A DNA stretch of 64,000 nucleotides from Purpureocillium takamizusanense (Eukaryota; Ascomycota; Sordariomycetes; Hypocreales; Ophiocordycipitaceae): assembly GCF_022605165.1 (NCBI RefSeq), contig NC_063071.1, positions 186,001-250,000 of the forward strand. The letters are read 5' to 3'. Made by a program: the position numbers and the translations under genes. A model generated the notes under the pieces. The model made no database searches, had not been told where the DNA came from, and saw only the letters and a program-made list of their open reading frames with translations. Within the stretch, counting starts at the first letter, position 1; each line of letters starts with the position of its first letter. This document shows positions 1 to 10,007 of this stretch, in pieces.

Positions 1-3000
1 TCGGGGCGAAGAGAGTTGACCATCATAGTATCAGGGGTTGCACCTCCCGATGCCGATGCCTCGAGCGCTGTCTCGGCCAAGAAACCCTTCATTTGAGATA
101 GCAGGGCCTGGCTCAGAGCCTTCAAATTAGGGTGCAGCAAGGCGATGTTAGCGGACAGCGTCATGCCCGTCAGAGCCGCCAGGTGGTTGCGAATTAGAAC
201 CGCTGTTAACGAGTCGATTCCGATGTTCTGTAATGGCTGGCTAACATCAACATCCTCGGGCCGCGCAAACCCCAGCATCTTGGCTACCGTTTCTCGGACC
301 ATGGACAGAACAATGCTTGCGTGTTGCTCAGGGTTGGCGTTCTTCAGCGCTTCGCGAAGGTCGTGATGTTGATGAGCCCGCGTACTGCGTCGCCCTAACA
401 CCAGGGAAAGCAGCGGCGGTATGCTGCCGCAATCCTCGTAGTAGCCGCGGAGCTGTTCGAAATCAAGTGCGGCAGCCACGGTAAGCGCACGACCGCTGCG
501 TACGGCTTGATCTAGCAGCTCCAGTCCCACATCAGGCGCGAGAGGACGGAGACCGAAACGGGCGAGGTGAGTGCGAGTATTTCCAGCAAGAGTGGTAATC
601 ATGCCCTCACCCTGCCAAGTGCCGTAGGCCACCGAAGAGGCCGGCAAGTGCTGGGCACGGCGCATGCTCGCCAGCGCATCAAGAAACGTGTTGGCTGCAG
701 CGTAGTTGGCGAGGCCGGGCATGCCAACGACACCGGAGACGGAGGAGAACATCATGAATAGGTCCATGTCCATCTTTCTAGTTAGCTCATGAAGATGCCA
801 GGCGCCGCTGATCTTGGGTGCAAAGGTCGTGGCGAACTGCTCCGGTGTCAACGTGGAGAGGACACCTGAGTCCACCACGCCGGCCGCGTGCACCACGCCA
901 CGCAGTGGCCTATTCATGTCGTCCAAGGTTGCCATAACTGATCTGACACTGTCTCGGTCAGCCACGTTACTGGCCAGGACCACAGCCCTCGCGCCTAGCC
1001 CAGCGAGTTCGGCAACCAACGCCTTCGCGCCGGGTGAATCTTTGCCTCGGCGCGAGGTCAGCACCAGATCGCGGACGCCGTGAACTTCTGCCAACCACCG
1101 TGCCACACGTGCTCCGAGATCTCCAAGGCCCCCCGTAATGAGAACAACGCCGTCCGGTCGGAGGAGTCGCGCCTTGGCCGGGGGCGTCGGCGTGGGGCTG
1201 GTGATACGCCGCAGTCGCGGCACAAGTACCCGATCCAGGCGCACAGCGCACTCCAGCTCCGAGCTCCGCGTCAGGGCCGTTGCGAGCGCGGCCGCTCCCG
1301 CTTCTTCGCCCATGTCAACAAGACGCAGATGCAGTTCTGGGTGCTCACTCCTGGCGGCACGGATGAGGCCCCACAACGGCGCCGCTCCGAGGCCGGTAAC
1401 CCCGCCATCGACTCCGGCGCCGGCTCCGACGGCACCGCATGTGACCCACACAAGCGGCAGAGGCGTGGATTTTCGAGTCTCTGCTACTCTCTGTAGCTGC
1501 TCAAGGCCCTTTTCAGCGAGGTCGTGTGCCTGGCGTACAACTTCCTCTCCGCTGGAGTCCCACAGACACAGGAGGCCATCTAGTCCTTGGGCGTCTTCGA
1601 TATCCTCGACTTGAACTAGTTGGGTGCCGAGCCGTGATAGAGCCGCCGTCACTCGTCCCGCCCAAGCAACGCCCCCGGCCGGGAGCGCCAGACCCCAGGT
1701 CCCGCCACATGGGGCCTTGTCGCACGTTTCCGTGTCGACTGGCTGCCACTCAAGTTCAAACTGGCAGCGGTCAGTTGTATGGTACCCATTGGTGCCGTCG
1801 CAATCTGCTATAGCGCTGCCGGTCTGTGTCTGCCACGCGGCTGGCCGTGGGTTGAGCCGAGGGAGACCGTCTCGTTGGAAGGCGTATGTTGGCAATTCAA
1901 CGCGTCGGCAGCCAAGCGGCTTGAAATAGGCAGGCCAGTCGACAGGTAGGCCACGTACGTGCAAATCGGCGAGGCTGCGCTGCACAACGGAGCCGACTTT
2001 CCTGCCCGGAGCCAGAGACGGCAACCAGATCGGAGCATCTGTCGTACATTCTTCCAAGATACACATTGCTCCCATGCTGCAGAGCACCGGCTGAGGTCCC
2101 AACTCGAGGAAGACGTCCACTCCTTCGCAAGCCAGCGCTCGGACGCCGTCGCTGAAGCGGACAGCTTCTCGTGCTTGCCGGACCCAATAGTCAGCCTGCT
2201 GGAGCTGGCCAGGTTCCGCCAGTCTTCCAGTGAGGCTGCTCATGACGCCTACCTCGGCTGGCATGAATCGGATGTCCTCCGCCACTGCGCGGAGGGCCGC
2301 AAGCATACCGTCCATGTGGTGTGAGTGGAACGCATGGCTGACATGGAGCATCTTGACCTTGCGGCCCTGCTGAGAGAGATGGGTTGCTATGCTCTCCACG
2401 GCGTGGGCATCACCGGATATGACAGTCTGTGTTGGCGTGTTGTAGCCAGCAATTTCGGCCTCACCGCCGTGGCCAAGCTCATCGATCGCCGTGGCAGCCT
2501 CAAGGGGAGTAGCCTCAAGTGAGGCCATCTTTCCGCCATCCGGCATTGCTTGCATCAGCCGTCCACGGGCCGCAACGAGCCGGCAGGCATCGGGCAGGTC
2601 CATGACGCCGGCGACGTGCGCCGCCGCGATTTCGCCCACGCTGTGACCGTAAACGAACTCGGGTCTTACCCCCCAGCCCTGCCAGAGCCGCCACAGAGCC
2701 ACCTCGAGAGCAAAAAGAGCAGGTTGGGCAAAATCAGTGCGGTGAAAGAGAGCAGCTGCGGCGGTGCCGGACTCCGCCCACATGACATCGAGAAGCGGCG
2801 GCTCGAGCTCCCTAAACCCGGCCACTATCTCGGTGAGGGCATCACGGAACGTGGGATAAGCGTCGCATAGATCCCTACCCATCCCCAGCCACTGGCTTCC
2901 CTGGCCAGTGAAGAGCATCGCCAAGCGAGGATCTTTGACACGGTCGCCATCTGGCAACCGGTCAGCGCCCGGGCGTGCCGCCGAGGACAGCTTGTCGAGC

Positions 3001-6000
3001 AGCTCCGCCTCATCTTGGGCAATCAACACCAGCCTTCGTCGGAAGTGGCTACGTGTGGTCGCTAGCGAGTATGCGATATCGCCAAGCCAGTGATGCTGGT
3101 CAGTGTTCCTGCTGCTGCTGCTGCTGAGGATGTGTTGACGAAGTTTTGTGGCTTGCAAGCCAAGGGCCACGTCGGTTTGGCCCGAGAGGAGGAACGGTAG
3201 TGGCAGAGAAACAATCAGTTTTGCATCGCCCCTTCCTGTTTCCACAGCACCACCTGGCGGGTCCTCGACTATTGCATGTGCATTCGTCCCGCCAATGCCA
3301 AAGGCGCTGACCCCTGCCCTGCGTGTCCGACCCCGCCTGGGCCACGGACGCTTCTCCTGCACCAACGCCATGTTGGCTTTCTTCCAGTCAACGGCTCGAG
3401 TCGGCTCCGATGCATGGAGTGTCCGAGGTAGAGTCTCATGCCGCATGGCCAGTATCACCTTCAACAAGCCAACAAGACCGGCGGCGGCCTGGGTGTGCCC
3501 AATGTTGGACTTGACCGAGCCAATCCACAACGGCTCCTCGTCATAACGGCCGCTGCCAAAGACCTCGGACAGGGCCGTGGCCTCGATAGGATCGCCGAGC
3601 TTGGTGCCGGTGCCGTGAGCCTCGACGTAATCGATACCTCTCGGCTGTAGCTCCGCAGTATCCAAGGCCGTACGGATAACTCGCTGTTGGGCAGAACTGC
3701 TCGGTATCGTCAGGCCAGCGCCACGGCCACAATGATTGACGGCGGTACCGCGCAGAACGGCATGAACCAGGTCGCCGTCAAGCTGAGCATCGGACAGTCG
3801 CTTCAGGACCACGACGGCAGCCCCCTCGCCCCAACCTGTCCCTTGTGCGCTGGCTGCGAACGCCCTGCATTGGCCATCCGGTGCCATGCCCTGAAGCCGG
3901 CTGAACTCGACGTGGAGGGCCGGGCTGAGCATCAGGCTCGCGGCACCGGATATGGCCATGTCGCACTCACCCCGTTGCAGCGCCGCACAAGCTAGATGCG
4001 TTGCCACGAGCGACGACGAACAGGCTGTGTCTATTGTCATGGTCGGGCCTTCGAGCCCAAGAACGTAGGAAACCCGACCGGATAGGGTGCCGCCAGCTGA
4101 GCCCGTCGCTGCATATCCATCAAGACGGGTCAGGTCCTGAATAGCGGTGTGGTCGAGCCTGTGGTGTGCCGAGATGCTGCTAGTGCCGATGAAGACACCA
4201 GTGTGACTGCCGCGCAGTTGTTCCATGGTGTAGCCCGCGCGCTCGAACCCTTCCCAGCATGTCTCTAGTACCAAGTGCTGCTCTGGATCCATGGCGTGTG
4301 CTTCCCGCGGCGAGATTCCAAAGAACGCCGTGTCAAGGGGGTCGATAGAGGACAAGAAGCCACCACGGCGACAGTATGACTTTCCGAGAGCAGCAGGGTC
4401 GGTGTCATATAGGGCGTCTGCGTCCCAGCGGTCTTTCGGCACCAAGGTGATTGGGTTTCCAGCGCTTTCGAGCAGCTCCCAGAATTCCTCGGGAGTGGTG
4501 ACGCCTCCAGGGAGCCGGCATCCCATTGAGACTATGGCAATATGCTCATTGCTGGCATTGTTAGTGCTGTGGTGGTGCCCATTGGCAGACTCCAACTGCT
4601 TCTTGTCCGTGGTGGCCAGATAGGCGGCCAGCGCTTTAACAGTATAGTGCTCAAACAGTATGGCTGGCGATACTGGCCGGTCAAGCATCTCCTCCAGCTC
4701 TTTCTGGACCCTTAGTACCCGCACGGAGTCGCCACCGACTTCGAAGAAGTTATCCTTGATGCTGATGCATTCATGGCCAAGAACCCGTGACCAGATCGCC
4801 AGAATCCTATTCTCCAGCTCGCTGCATTTGGGTGCCAGCGCACCCGCAACTCCTTCCTCCCTATTCACAGCTACTGCTGTCTGAGGCGGGAGAGCGTTGC
4901 GGTCGATCTTACCGTTCAGTGTTACTGGTAGCTCGTCCAGTTCGACGAAAAATGCTGGCACCATGTATGGCGGCAAGCGCTCAGCCAGCCAAGGGCGCAG
5001 CAGAGCATCAAGCACGGTCCGCGCAGCGTCTTCCACCACGGGCACTTTGGCATCCCTCACGCAATAGGCGACGAGACGGTCATCACGGCCCACCACAACG
5101 GCACCGGAAACGTACCAGTGGTCCGTGATGGCCGCCTCTACCTCGCCCGGCTCGACCCTAAAACCCCGGATTTTGACCTGGCTGTCGATGCGGCCGAGAA
5201 CGCTTAGTTTGCCGGGCGCGGGGAAACAGGCCAAGTCTCCGGTACGGTAGAGACGACCCTCGTGGAAAGGGTTGTCGAGGAAGCGGGTTCTTGTGAGCTC
5301 CGGGTTGTTGCGATAGCCGCGAGCAACGCAGGCGCCGCCGACGTACAGCTCTCCCGTGCAGCCGAGAGGCACTGGCGACATGTCTTGGTCAAGTACGTAT
5401 AGTCGACCATTGGCAGTGGCTCTGCCGATGAGTACGCCTTCCCTTTCTCGCACCCTTTCTACCTCCCAGCTGCTCGCATACGACGTCTCGGTTGCTCCAT
5501 ATAGGTTCCATAGTCTCTTACCGCAGGCGAGCAGGCGGTCTGCGAGGCGACATGATAGTGCCTCACCAGCGGAGAGCATCTTGGTAAGGGGTGGTTCGCC
5601 GCGCCAGCCAGAGTCCAGCAACATCTGCCACGCGACGGGGGTAGCCTGCATTATGTTGATGGCGTGACGCTTCATCAACACAACCAGCTCCCGAGGATCT
5701 CGTATTTGATGAGTCTGAGCTACGACTACTGTCGCACCGGAGGTGAGCGGTAAGAATAGCTCCAGGAACGCCATATCGAAGGAGATAGTAGTGACGGCCA
5801 AGAGCCTATCTGCCTCGCAAAATCCCGGCTCATGCTGTAGTGATAGCAGGATGTTAGCCAGGGCTCCATGACTCATCTCTACTCCCTTAGGGCGGCCGGT
5901 CGAGCCCGATGTATACATGACGTAGGCGAGATCCGTCGGTTGTACGTACACTCTGGCGGGACTCCTCTTGTCGCTACGATCAAGGTTACCATTCTCGTTG

Positions 6001-6461
6001 TTTGACAGCATCCCTTTCATGCACAGGCACATATCTTTCCACTCCGACATGGCATCGAGCATGCTGGGACTGGCGATGACGAGACTCGGGCACGCATCGA
6101 CCATCATCTGGCGAATGCGTTTCCTGGGAAGGCTGGTGTCGATGGGTACGTACGCAGCGCCAGCCTTCAGAACCGCGACGAGCGCCACGACGAGGTCGAT
6201 AGAGCGATCCAGTGCCACACCAACCAAGTCACCGCACTGGACACCACGATCCAGCAGGATGCTCGCGAGCCAATTCGCCGACGCGTCGAGGTCCCGATAG
6301 GTCAGCTCCATGTCGGCACATATTAAGGCTGTGTGGTCTGGGTAGATTTTTGTTGCTCGCTCAATGAGCCAATGCACGCAATGTCCCAACGTTTCGGCAT
6401 TGTCAGTTTTGTTGAAGTCCTCAACTAGCATCCGGCTTTCATCGCTCAAAATGGACTCCAT
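1..6461 (-). CDS. swnK: Hybrid NRPS-PKS, swainsonine synthetase type (3' end outside window)
   Basis: One uninterrupted frame enters from the left edge. Domains in order: adenylation (about 6380 to 4890; core YTSGSTGRPKG near 5900, NGKIDRNALP near 4905), peptidyl carrier (GGDSV near 4735), ketosynthase (DTACSSS at 4034 to 4008, EAHGTG near 3610, SNIGHT near 3490), acyltransferase (GHSVGE near 2643), ketoreductase (ITGGLGDLG near 1130, YAAAN near 700) and acyl carrier (GIDSL near 210). No dehydratase or enoylreductase is seen. In the known family SwnK activates pipecolate, extends it once with malonate and releases it reductively; a C-terminal reductase would lie beyond position 1. The start at 6461 has a strong context (AAGATGG); an in-frame ATG at 6509 follows a stop and has a weaker context. 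The adjacent reductase and Fe(II) dioxygenase support the assignment. This is a mycotoxin biosynthesis gene by homology; the product itself is inferred. Confidence 0.85.
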   Translation of the reverse strand, partial: MESILSDESRMLVEDFNKTDNAETLGHCVHWLIERATKIYPDHTALICADMELTYRDLDASANWLASILLDRGVQCGDLVGVALDRSIDLVVALVAVLKAGAAYVPIDTSLPRKRIRQMMVDACPSLVIASPSMLDAMSEWKDMCLCMKGMLSNNENGNLDRSDKRSPARVYVQPTDLAYVMYTSGSTGRPKGVEMSHGALANILLSLQHEPGFCEADRLLAVTTISFDMAFLELFLPLTSGATVVVAQTHQIRDPRELVVLMKRHAINIMQATPVAWQMLLDSGWRGEPPLTKMLSAGEALSCRLADRLLACGKRLWNLYGATETSYASSWEVERVREREGVLIGRATANGRLYVLDQDMSPVPLGCTGELYVGGACVARGYRNNPELTRTRFLDNPFHEGRLYRTGDLACFPAPGKLSVLGRIDSQVKIRGFRVEPGEVEAAITDHWYVSGAVVVGRDDRLVAYCVRDAKVPVVEDAARTVLDALLRPWLAERLPPYMVPAFFVELDELPVTLNGKIDRNALPPQTAVAVNREEGVAGALAPKCSELENRILAIWSRVLGHECISIKDNFFEVGGDSVRVLRVQKELEEMLDRPVSPAILFEHYTVKALAAYLATTDKKQLESANGHHHSTNNASNEHIAIVSMGCRLPGGVTTPEEFWELLESAGNPITLVPKDRWDADALYDTDPAALGKSYCRRGGFLSSIDPLDTAFFGISPREAHAMDPEQHLVLETCWEGFERAGYTMEQLRGSHTGVFIGTSSISAHHRLDHTAIQDLTRLDGYAATGSAGGTLSGRVSYVLGLEGPTMTIDTACSSSLVATHLACAALQRGECDMAISGAASLMLSPALHVEFSRLQGMAPDGQCRAFAASAQGTGWGEGAAVVVLKRLSDAQLDGDLVHAVLRGTAVNHCGRGAGLTIPSSSAQQRVIRTALDTAELQPRGIDYVEAHGTGTKLGDPIEATALSEVFGSGRYDEEPLWIGSVKSNIGHTQAAAGLVGLLKVILAMRHETLPRTLHASEPTRAVDWKKANMALVQEKRPWPRRGRTRRAGVSAFGIGGTNAHAIVEDPPGGAVETGRGDAKLIVSLPLPFLLSGQTDVALGLQATKLRQHILSSSSSRNTDQHHWLGDIAYSLATTRSHFRRRLVLIAQDEAELLDKLSSAARPGADRLPDGDRVKDPRLAMLFTGQGSQWLGMGRDLCDAYPTFRDALTEIVAGFRELEPPLLDVMWAESGTAAAALFHRTDFAQPALFALEVALWRLWQGWGVRPEFVYGHSVGEIAAAHVAGVMDLPDACRLVAARGRLMQAMPDGGKMASLEATPLEAATAIDELGHGGEAEIAGYNTPTQTVISGDAHAVESIATHLSQQGRKVKMLHVSHAFHSHHMDGMLAALRAVAEDIRFMPAEVGVMSSLTGRLAEPGQLQQADYWVRQAREAVRFSDGVRALACEGVDVFLELGPQPVLCSMGAMCILEECTTDAPIWLPSLAPGRKVGSVVQRSLADLHVRGLPVDWPAYFKPLGCRRVELPTYAFQRDGLPRLNPRPAAWQTQTGSAIADCDGTNGYHTTDRCQFELEWQPVDTETCDKAPCGGTWGLALPAGGVAWAGRVTAALSRLGTQLVQVEDIEDAQGLDGLLCLWDSSGEEVVRQAHDLAEKGLEQLQRVAETRKSTPLPLVWVTCGAVGAGAGVDGGVTGLGAAPLWGLIRAARSEHPELHLRLVDMGEEAGAAALATALTRSSELECAVRLDRVLVPRLRRITSPTPTPPAKARLLRPDGVVLITGGLGDLGARVARWLAEVHGVRDLVLTSRRGKDSPGAKALVAELAGLGARAVVLASNVADRDSVRSVMATLDDMNRPLRGVVHAAGVVDSGVLSTLTPEQFATTFAPKISGAWHLHELTRKMDMDLFMMFSSVSGVVGMPGLANYAAANTFLDALASMRRAQHLPASSVAYGTWQGEGMITTLAGNTRTHLARFGLRPLAPDVGLELLDQAVRSGRALTVAAALDFEQLRGYYEDCGSIPPLLSLVLGRRSTRAHQHHDLREALKNANPEQHASIVLSMVRETVAKMLGFARPEDVDVSQPLQNIGIDSLTAVLIRNHLAALTGMTLSANIALLHPNLKALSQALLSQMKGFLAETALEASASGGATPDTMMVNSLRP

Positions 6462-6572
6462 CTTTCCGGCGATTGGGCAAAGTCTGTGTGTCGTTGAGCT
6501 CGAATACATTCAGTGTTTGTGTTGGCTGGGAGACAGCTATTACATTAGAGAATAATTCACTTCGACCATTGA

Positions 6573-6583
6573 TCTTTATACAG
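6573..6583 (-). promoter_or_regulatory. TATA-like box upstream of the NRPS-PKS gene
   Basis: The minus strand reads ctgtataaaga about 115 bases before the chosen start codon at 6461. The spacing suits a fungal core promoter. No transcription start was measured. Confidence 0.4.
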
Positions 6584-6830
6584 TAACGAAGTAGCACCAT
6601 CTGCAATCATGCGCGTCTCTCTCCACATGCCTTCTAAGTCAGCCAAGAGTGCAGTTCCAAAAGCTTCTTCCTTGGTAAGGACATCATATACTTAATCAGG
6701 CATATTACATACTATAGCAACCTCTAGCCCTCGCATCGCAGGGTAAAAGGAAAGAAGGCCTAGAACCATCTCAGCCTTTGGCGCGAGTCACTTATCACGG
6801 TCTTACCTCACAGCACAGCATAGCCCGGGG

Positions 6831-6887
6831 CGGCACGGCACGGCACGGCACGATGCGGCACGGTGCGGCACGGTGCGGCACGGCACG
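6831..6887. repeat. Imperfect CGGCA/CGGTG pentamer array
   Basis: The unit cggca is repeated about eleven times, with cgatg and cggtg variants interspersed. It sits about 370 bases upstream of the NRPS-PKS start in the shared divergent promoter. It is a short minisatellite; any regulatory role is unknown. Confidence 0.85.
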
Positions 6888-8253
6888 AGAGCATCGCAGC
6901 GGATACGAGAAGCAGCTGGGACTTTATGAGCACAGTACGGTGAGCACGAGCAGCATCTCCTCATGACGGCATGACGGCACGCCTAGGCAACAGACCTTGA
7001 AGCGGGAAAGCCATATTCGCCCCGTCTCTATGACCCGGATCTCAACACCAACAATTGCCACTAGAGCTGGGATCTTGGCGATAGGCATATTTGTCTTGGT
7101 AGGTGTGTGACTGTAACTAGCGCTGCTCCCTTTTATTCATCGTAAAGGAGGAACCCAGACGCGTCACGAGGTGTTGTCAACTCGCCGTCCGCGTTGCTGC
7201 CATATCCCCTACCTGTAAGCACCCAATCAAACAAGGGTCTCTGAATCAAGAGCCTCAGAGACAGAACAGAGCCTTTGCTGATCCAAAATTGTCTGTTTTT
7301 GTAACAGCTGCGAGCGTTGACATGGCGTGTACCGACAGTGTCCATCTCAGACCAAATTAATACAGTATGGCACTTGTGGGCCAGCAGGTACAACCATAAT
7401 AACCTTTTCACACGTCTTAAGCCTATCTAGCTACTTCGCCTACCTCGATTGAGTCAGCGACGAAATACGTTTATTGGTTTTCGACAATAATTCCATGTCA
7501 TAAAGCACAGGAGGTGGCAGACGAGGCCAGTGCTCAGGGCTCCGTTTTGGGTGCTACATCCAGCAAATATTCATGCAGCCCCCACGGTCGTATCCTCTGT
7601 GCAGCTGAGCCGTCTTCTCAATATTGTCCCGCTTTCAGATAGCGGATCTATTATTTCTTAGGGTGAACGCAGCTGATGTTACTTTGTGAGCTGCATGACG
7701 GGCATGACGGCCGTTGTATTGACTGATGGCGTCGCCTTGCTCGCATCATGAAATGCAGAGCATGAACAAATAAGAGCTTGCCACATGGGCTTTGTTTTCT
7801 CTCTTTTTGTTGCTGTTAGTATTGTTTACCAGCTCCCATTTTAGGAGTGGCTCACGTGCTCAGAGGACTGCATAGGGGAGAGGACGTAAGGCAGAACAAA
7901 GCGACCGCCAAGCCCAGATGCTCGGCGGATGGCGTAGCCCGCCTTATTAGTTTGTCATCTAACTCAAACAGGGAGTGACCAGGGGTTGTTCCGTCTGTCA
8001 CCAACCGCGGGCGTTTCTTGCCCCCGGAAGCGTGTGGCTACCGCTGAGTTACTGATCTGGTCGACATCCCGTGTCCTGGTATATCACAGCTGTTCTATAG
8101 ATGCAAGTAACAGATCATGGAGTTGCAAGCTTTCCGCTCAGCCGCTTCATATGCTCTTGCTTCAGCTGCGGCTCGTGTGCAGTGTGCAGTATTGCCAAGT
8201 CAAAGCGAGCTCGCCTGGTGACGTGTCACTTCATTTTGGAGACATTTTGTCTC

Positions 8254-8265
8254 CCATAATAAAAG
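8254..8265 (+). promoter_or_regulatory. TATA-like box upstream of the NmrA-like reductase
   Basis: The stretch cataataaaagc lies about 85 bases before the ATG at 8347. It is the best core promoter candidate on this side of the divergent region. Confidence 0.35.
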
Positions 8266-8346
8266 CTGCACCTCGGAATCAACTCAAACCATCCCTCAAT
8301 GCTCAGTAGCACCTTCTTTGTATGTATTGCGTTTTGTCACCGCACG

Positions 8347-9258
8347 ATGCATGTGATAATTGCTGGCTCCGGTGATTTGGCTCGCTACATCTGTGAAGAG
8401 TTCACCATAGCTGGACATACACTCGTCATCCTCACGCGTCAGTACAAACCACACTTTGAACGATTGGGTGTCACTCAGTTCATTACCGACTATACCCTTA
8501 CATCATTGAGCACTGCTCTGTCTAGTGGCGAGGTGCTCATATCGACAATTTCGGATTTTACGCCAACGTTCATTGATGTCCACCGCACTTTGATTCAGGC
8601 ATGCCAGCAGAGTCCCAAATGCAAGCGTTTCATACCTTCCGAATTTGCTGGCGATGTCGAAACGTACCCGGATCAGCCGGGATTCTACTATCGCACTCGA
8701 GAACCGATTCGTGCCATCCTACGGGAGCAGACAGACCTTGAATGGACCCTGGTCTCCAATGGCTGGCTGGCTGATTACCTCGTACCGGCTAAGAACCGTT
8801 TTCTCAAGGATATCGACGATGCTTGCCCCGTAAACCTTACTGGCGGCAGCATCGTGATCCCAGGGACCGGAACGGAACCCGTGGATTTCACGTGGGCTCG
8901 AGACGTCGCCAAAGCGCTAGCACAACTCGTTGTTGCACCGGCCTGGGAACCGTACACCTATATCTCTGGGGAGCGCTCATGCTGGAACGACGTCGCGAGA
9001 CTTATCACATCGAAGTACCGCTCAGACTTCACAACTCAGTATGTGTCGCTCTACAATATTACACAAAATGTAAGAAATGCCAAGGACGATGACATGCTGC
9101 TCCTGGCAGACCATCACCTTTTCTCGGTGAGCCACGCCGGGTCTTTGCCGCAGGACAAGGTACATGTTCAGAGGGAAAAGTATTTCCGTGGCATACGTTT
9201 CCGAACGCTAGAAGATGGGCTGGCTGAATACGATGGCAACCCTGAGATGATCTTGTAA
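8347..9258 (+). CDS. NmrA-like NAD(P)-dependent reductase, swainsonine cluster type (SwnN/SwnR family)
   Basis: A single-exon protein of 303 residues. It begins with a Rossmann dinucleotide-binding strand-loop-helix (IIAGSGDLARYI, residues 4 to 15) and continues in the NmrA/isoflavone-reductase pattern, with FIPSEFAGD in mid-protein and a GTGTEPVDFTWARDVAKA stretch. An upstream in-frame ATG at 8299 would add 16 residues before the Rossmann strand, so 8347 is preferred. It is divergent from the NRPS-PKS gene and followed by a dioxygenase, as expected for a swainsonine-type cluster, where such reductases reduce imine or iminium intermediates of the indolizidine ring. Which of the two known cluster reductases it matches cannot be settled without alignment. 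Confidence 0.82.
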   Translation: MHVIIAGSGDLARYICEEFTIAGHTLVILTRQYKPHFERLGVTQFITDYTLTSLSTALSSGEVLISTISDFTPTFIDVHRTLIQACQQSPKCKRFIPSEFAGDVETYPDQPGFYYRTREPIRAILREQTDLEWTLVSNGWLADYLVPAKNRFLKDIDDACPVNLTGGSIVIPGTGTEPVDFTWARDVAKALAQLVVAPAWEPYTYISGERSCWNDVARLITSKYRSDFTTQYVSLYNITQNVRNAKDDDMLLLADHHLFSVSHAGSLPQDKVHVQREKYFRGIRFRTLEDGLAEYDGNPEMIL

Positions 9259-9264
9259 AAAGGA

Positions 9265-9276
9265 GGGGGGGGGGGG
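9265..9276. repeat. Homopolymer tract of twelve G
   Basis: The G run begins six bases after the reductase stop codon, inside its presumed 3' untranslated region. Confidence 0.9.
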
Positions 9277-9892
9277 AAGCATTGTCCCTCTTTGGAGCTC
9301 GTCGTTTAAAATATTGCAAATAGCTGTGCCAGGTTACGTGGTCGCCCAAATTGAATGCTCTGCGGCCCTTGAAGGCAATTCAAGAGGCCATCGCGAGCGC
9401 TGCTTTGTCTGTTTTACGTTCATCAAACCCTTGGCGCCTACGGTGACTACAACTCGCTCATGACTTCTTTGTGAGGGGTACTGGGTATAAAGGTTGATGG
9501 GTCGCAGTAGAAGTGTCAGGAGTATGATGAGCGCTTCCAAGGTTCGGATAGGGGGTAAGAACGGATCAGGCGGATCTAGTGACCACACACTTGAAGTACG
9601 GTACGTTGGTGACTGACTAGGCCCCGCTTGCTTGCTATCGGCATGGTGCCATTGCAGGCGCTCATTGCACATGCCTGGCAACACACCTGCGTCTGATAAC
9701 ACGCACATGCCTGACAACGCGGACATGTATTATAAATACAAACATTGCTGATACCACGTGCATAGCGTTGACGCCACACATATGCGAGTGATGAGATACA
9801 ACGGCGGTTGATCATGCAGGAGCCGCATGGCTGTACCAACCCTTGGTTCTATCTGTTCTAACCGCGCCTTGCGAGGTGGCCCTTGCAGCCGT

Positions 9893-9905
9893 GACTATAA
9901 ACTGG
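9893..9905 (+). promoter_or_regulatory. TATA-like box upstream of the Fe(II) dioxygenase
   Basis: The sequence gactataaactgg lies about 105 bases before the ATG at 10008. A second AT-rich site, tattataaatac, lies at 9729 to 9740. Confidence 0.35.
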
Positions 9906-10007
9906 TGAGACTCCATCGACATGGGCAACCGGCAAGCATGAGAAAGTCTCCGTGCCACTTTCATCAAGGTGCGACCAAACCATTATTCTTTCAGGCCGAC
10001 CCTTGCT

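Larger units (their letters stand above)
6510..8346. promoter_or_regulatory. Divergent intergenic region between NRPS-PKS and reductase
   Basis: About 1.8 kb separates the two divergently transcribed starts and probably holds both promoters. It contains a CGGCA-type pentamer array (6831 to 6887) and a catgacgg motif repeated in tandem at 6962 to 6979, with a related copy near 7694. The open frames here are short and show no recognisable protein. Confidence 0.6.
9259..10007. other. Intergenic stretch between reductase and dioxygenase
   Basis: About 750 bases without a credible gene. It contains an imperfect direct repeat, gcacatgcctggcaac at 9667 and gcacatgcctgacaac at 9703, and two TATA-like sites at 9729 to 9740 and 9893 to 9905. 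Confidence 0.6.

Noticed and set aside
6459..6509. Upstream in-frame ATG at 6509 as the start of the NRPS-PKS gene
   Set aside because: It directly follows a stop codon and has a T at -3. The ATG at 6461 has A at -3 and G at +4. The upstream ATG is not excluded.
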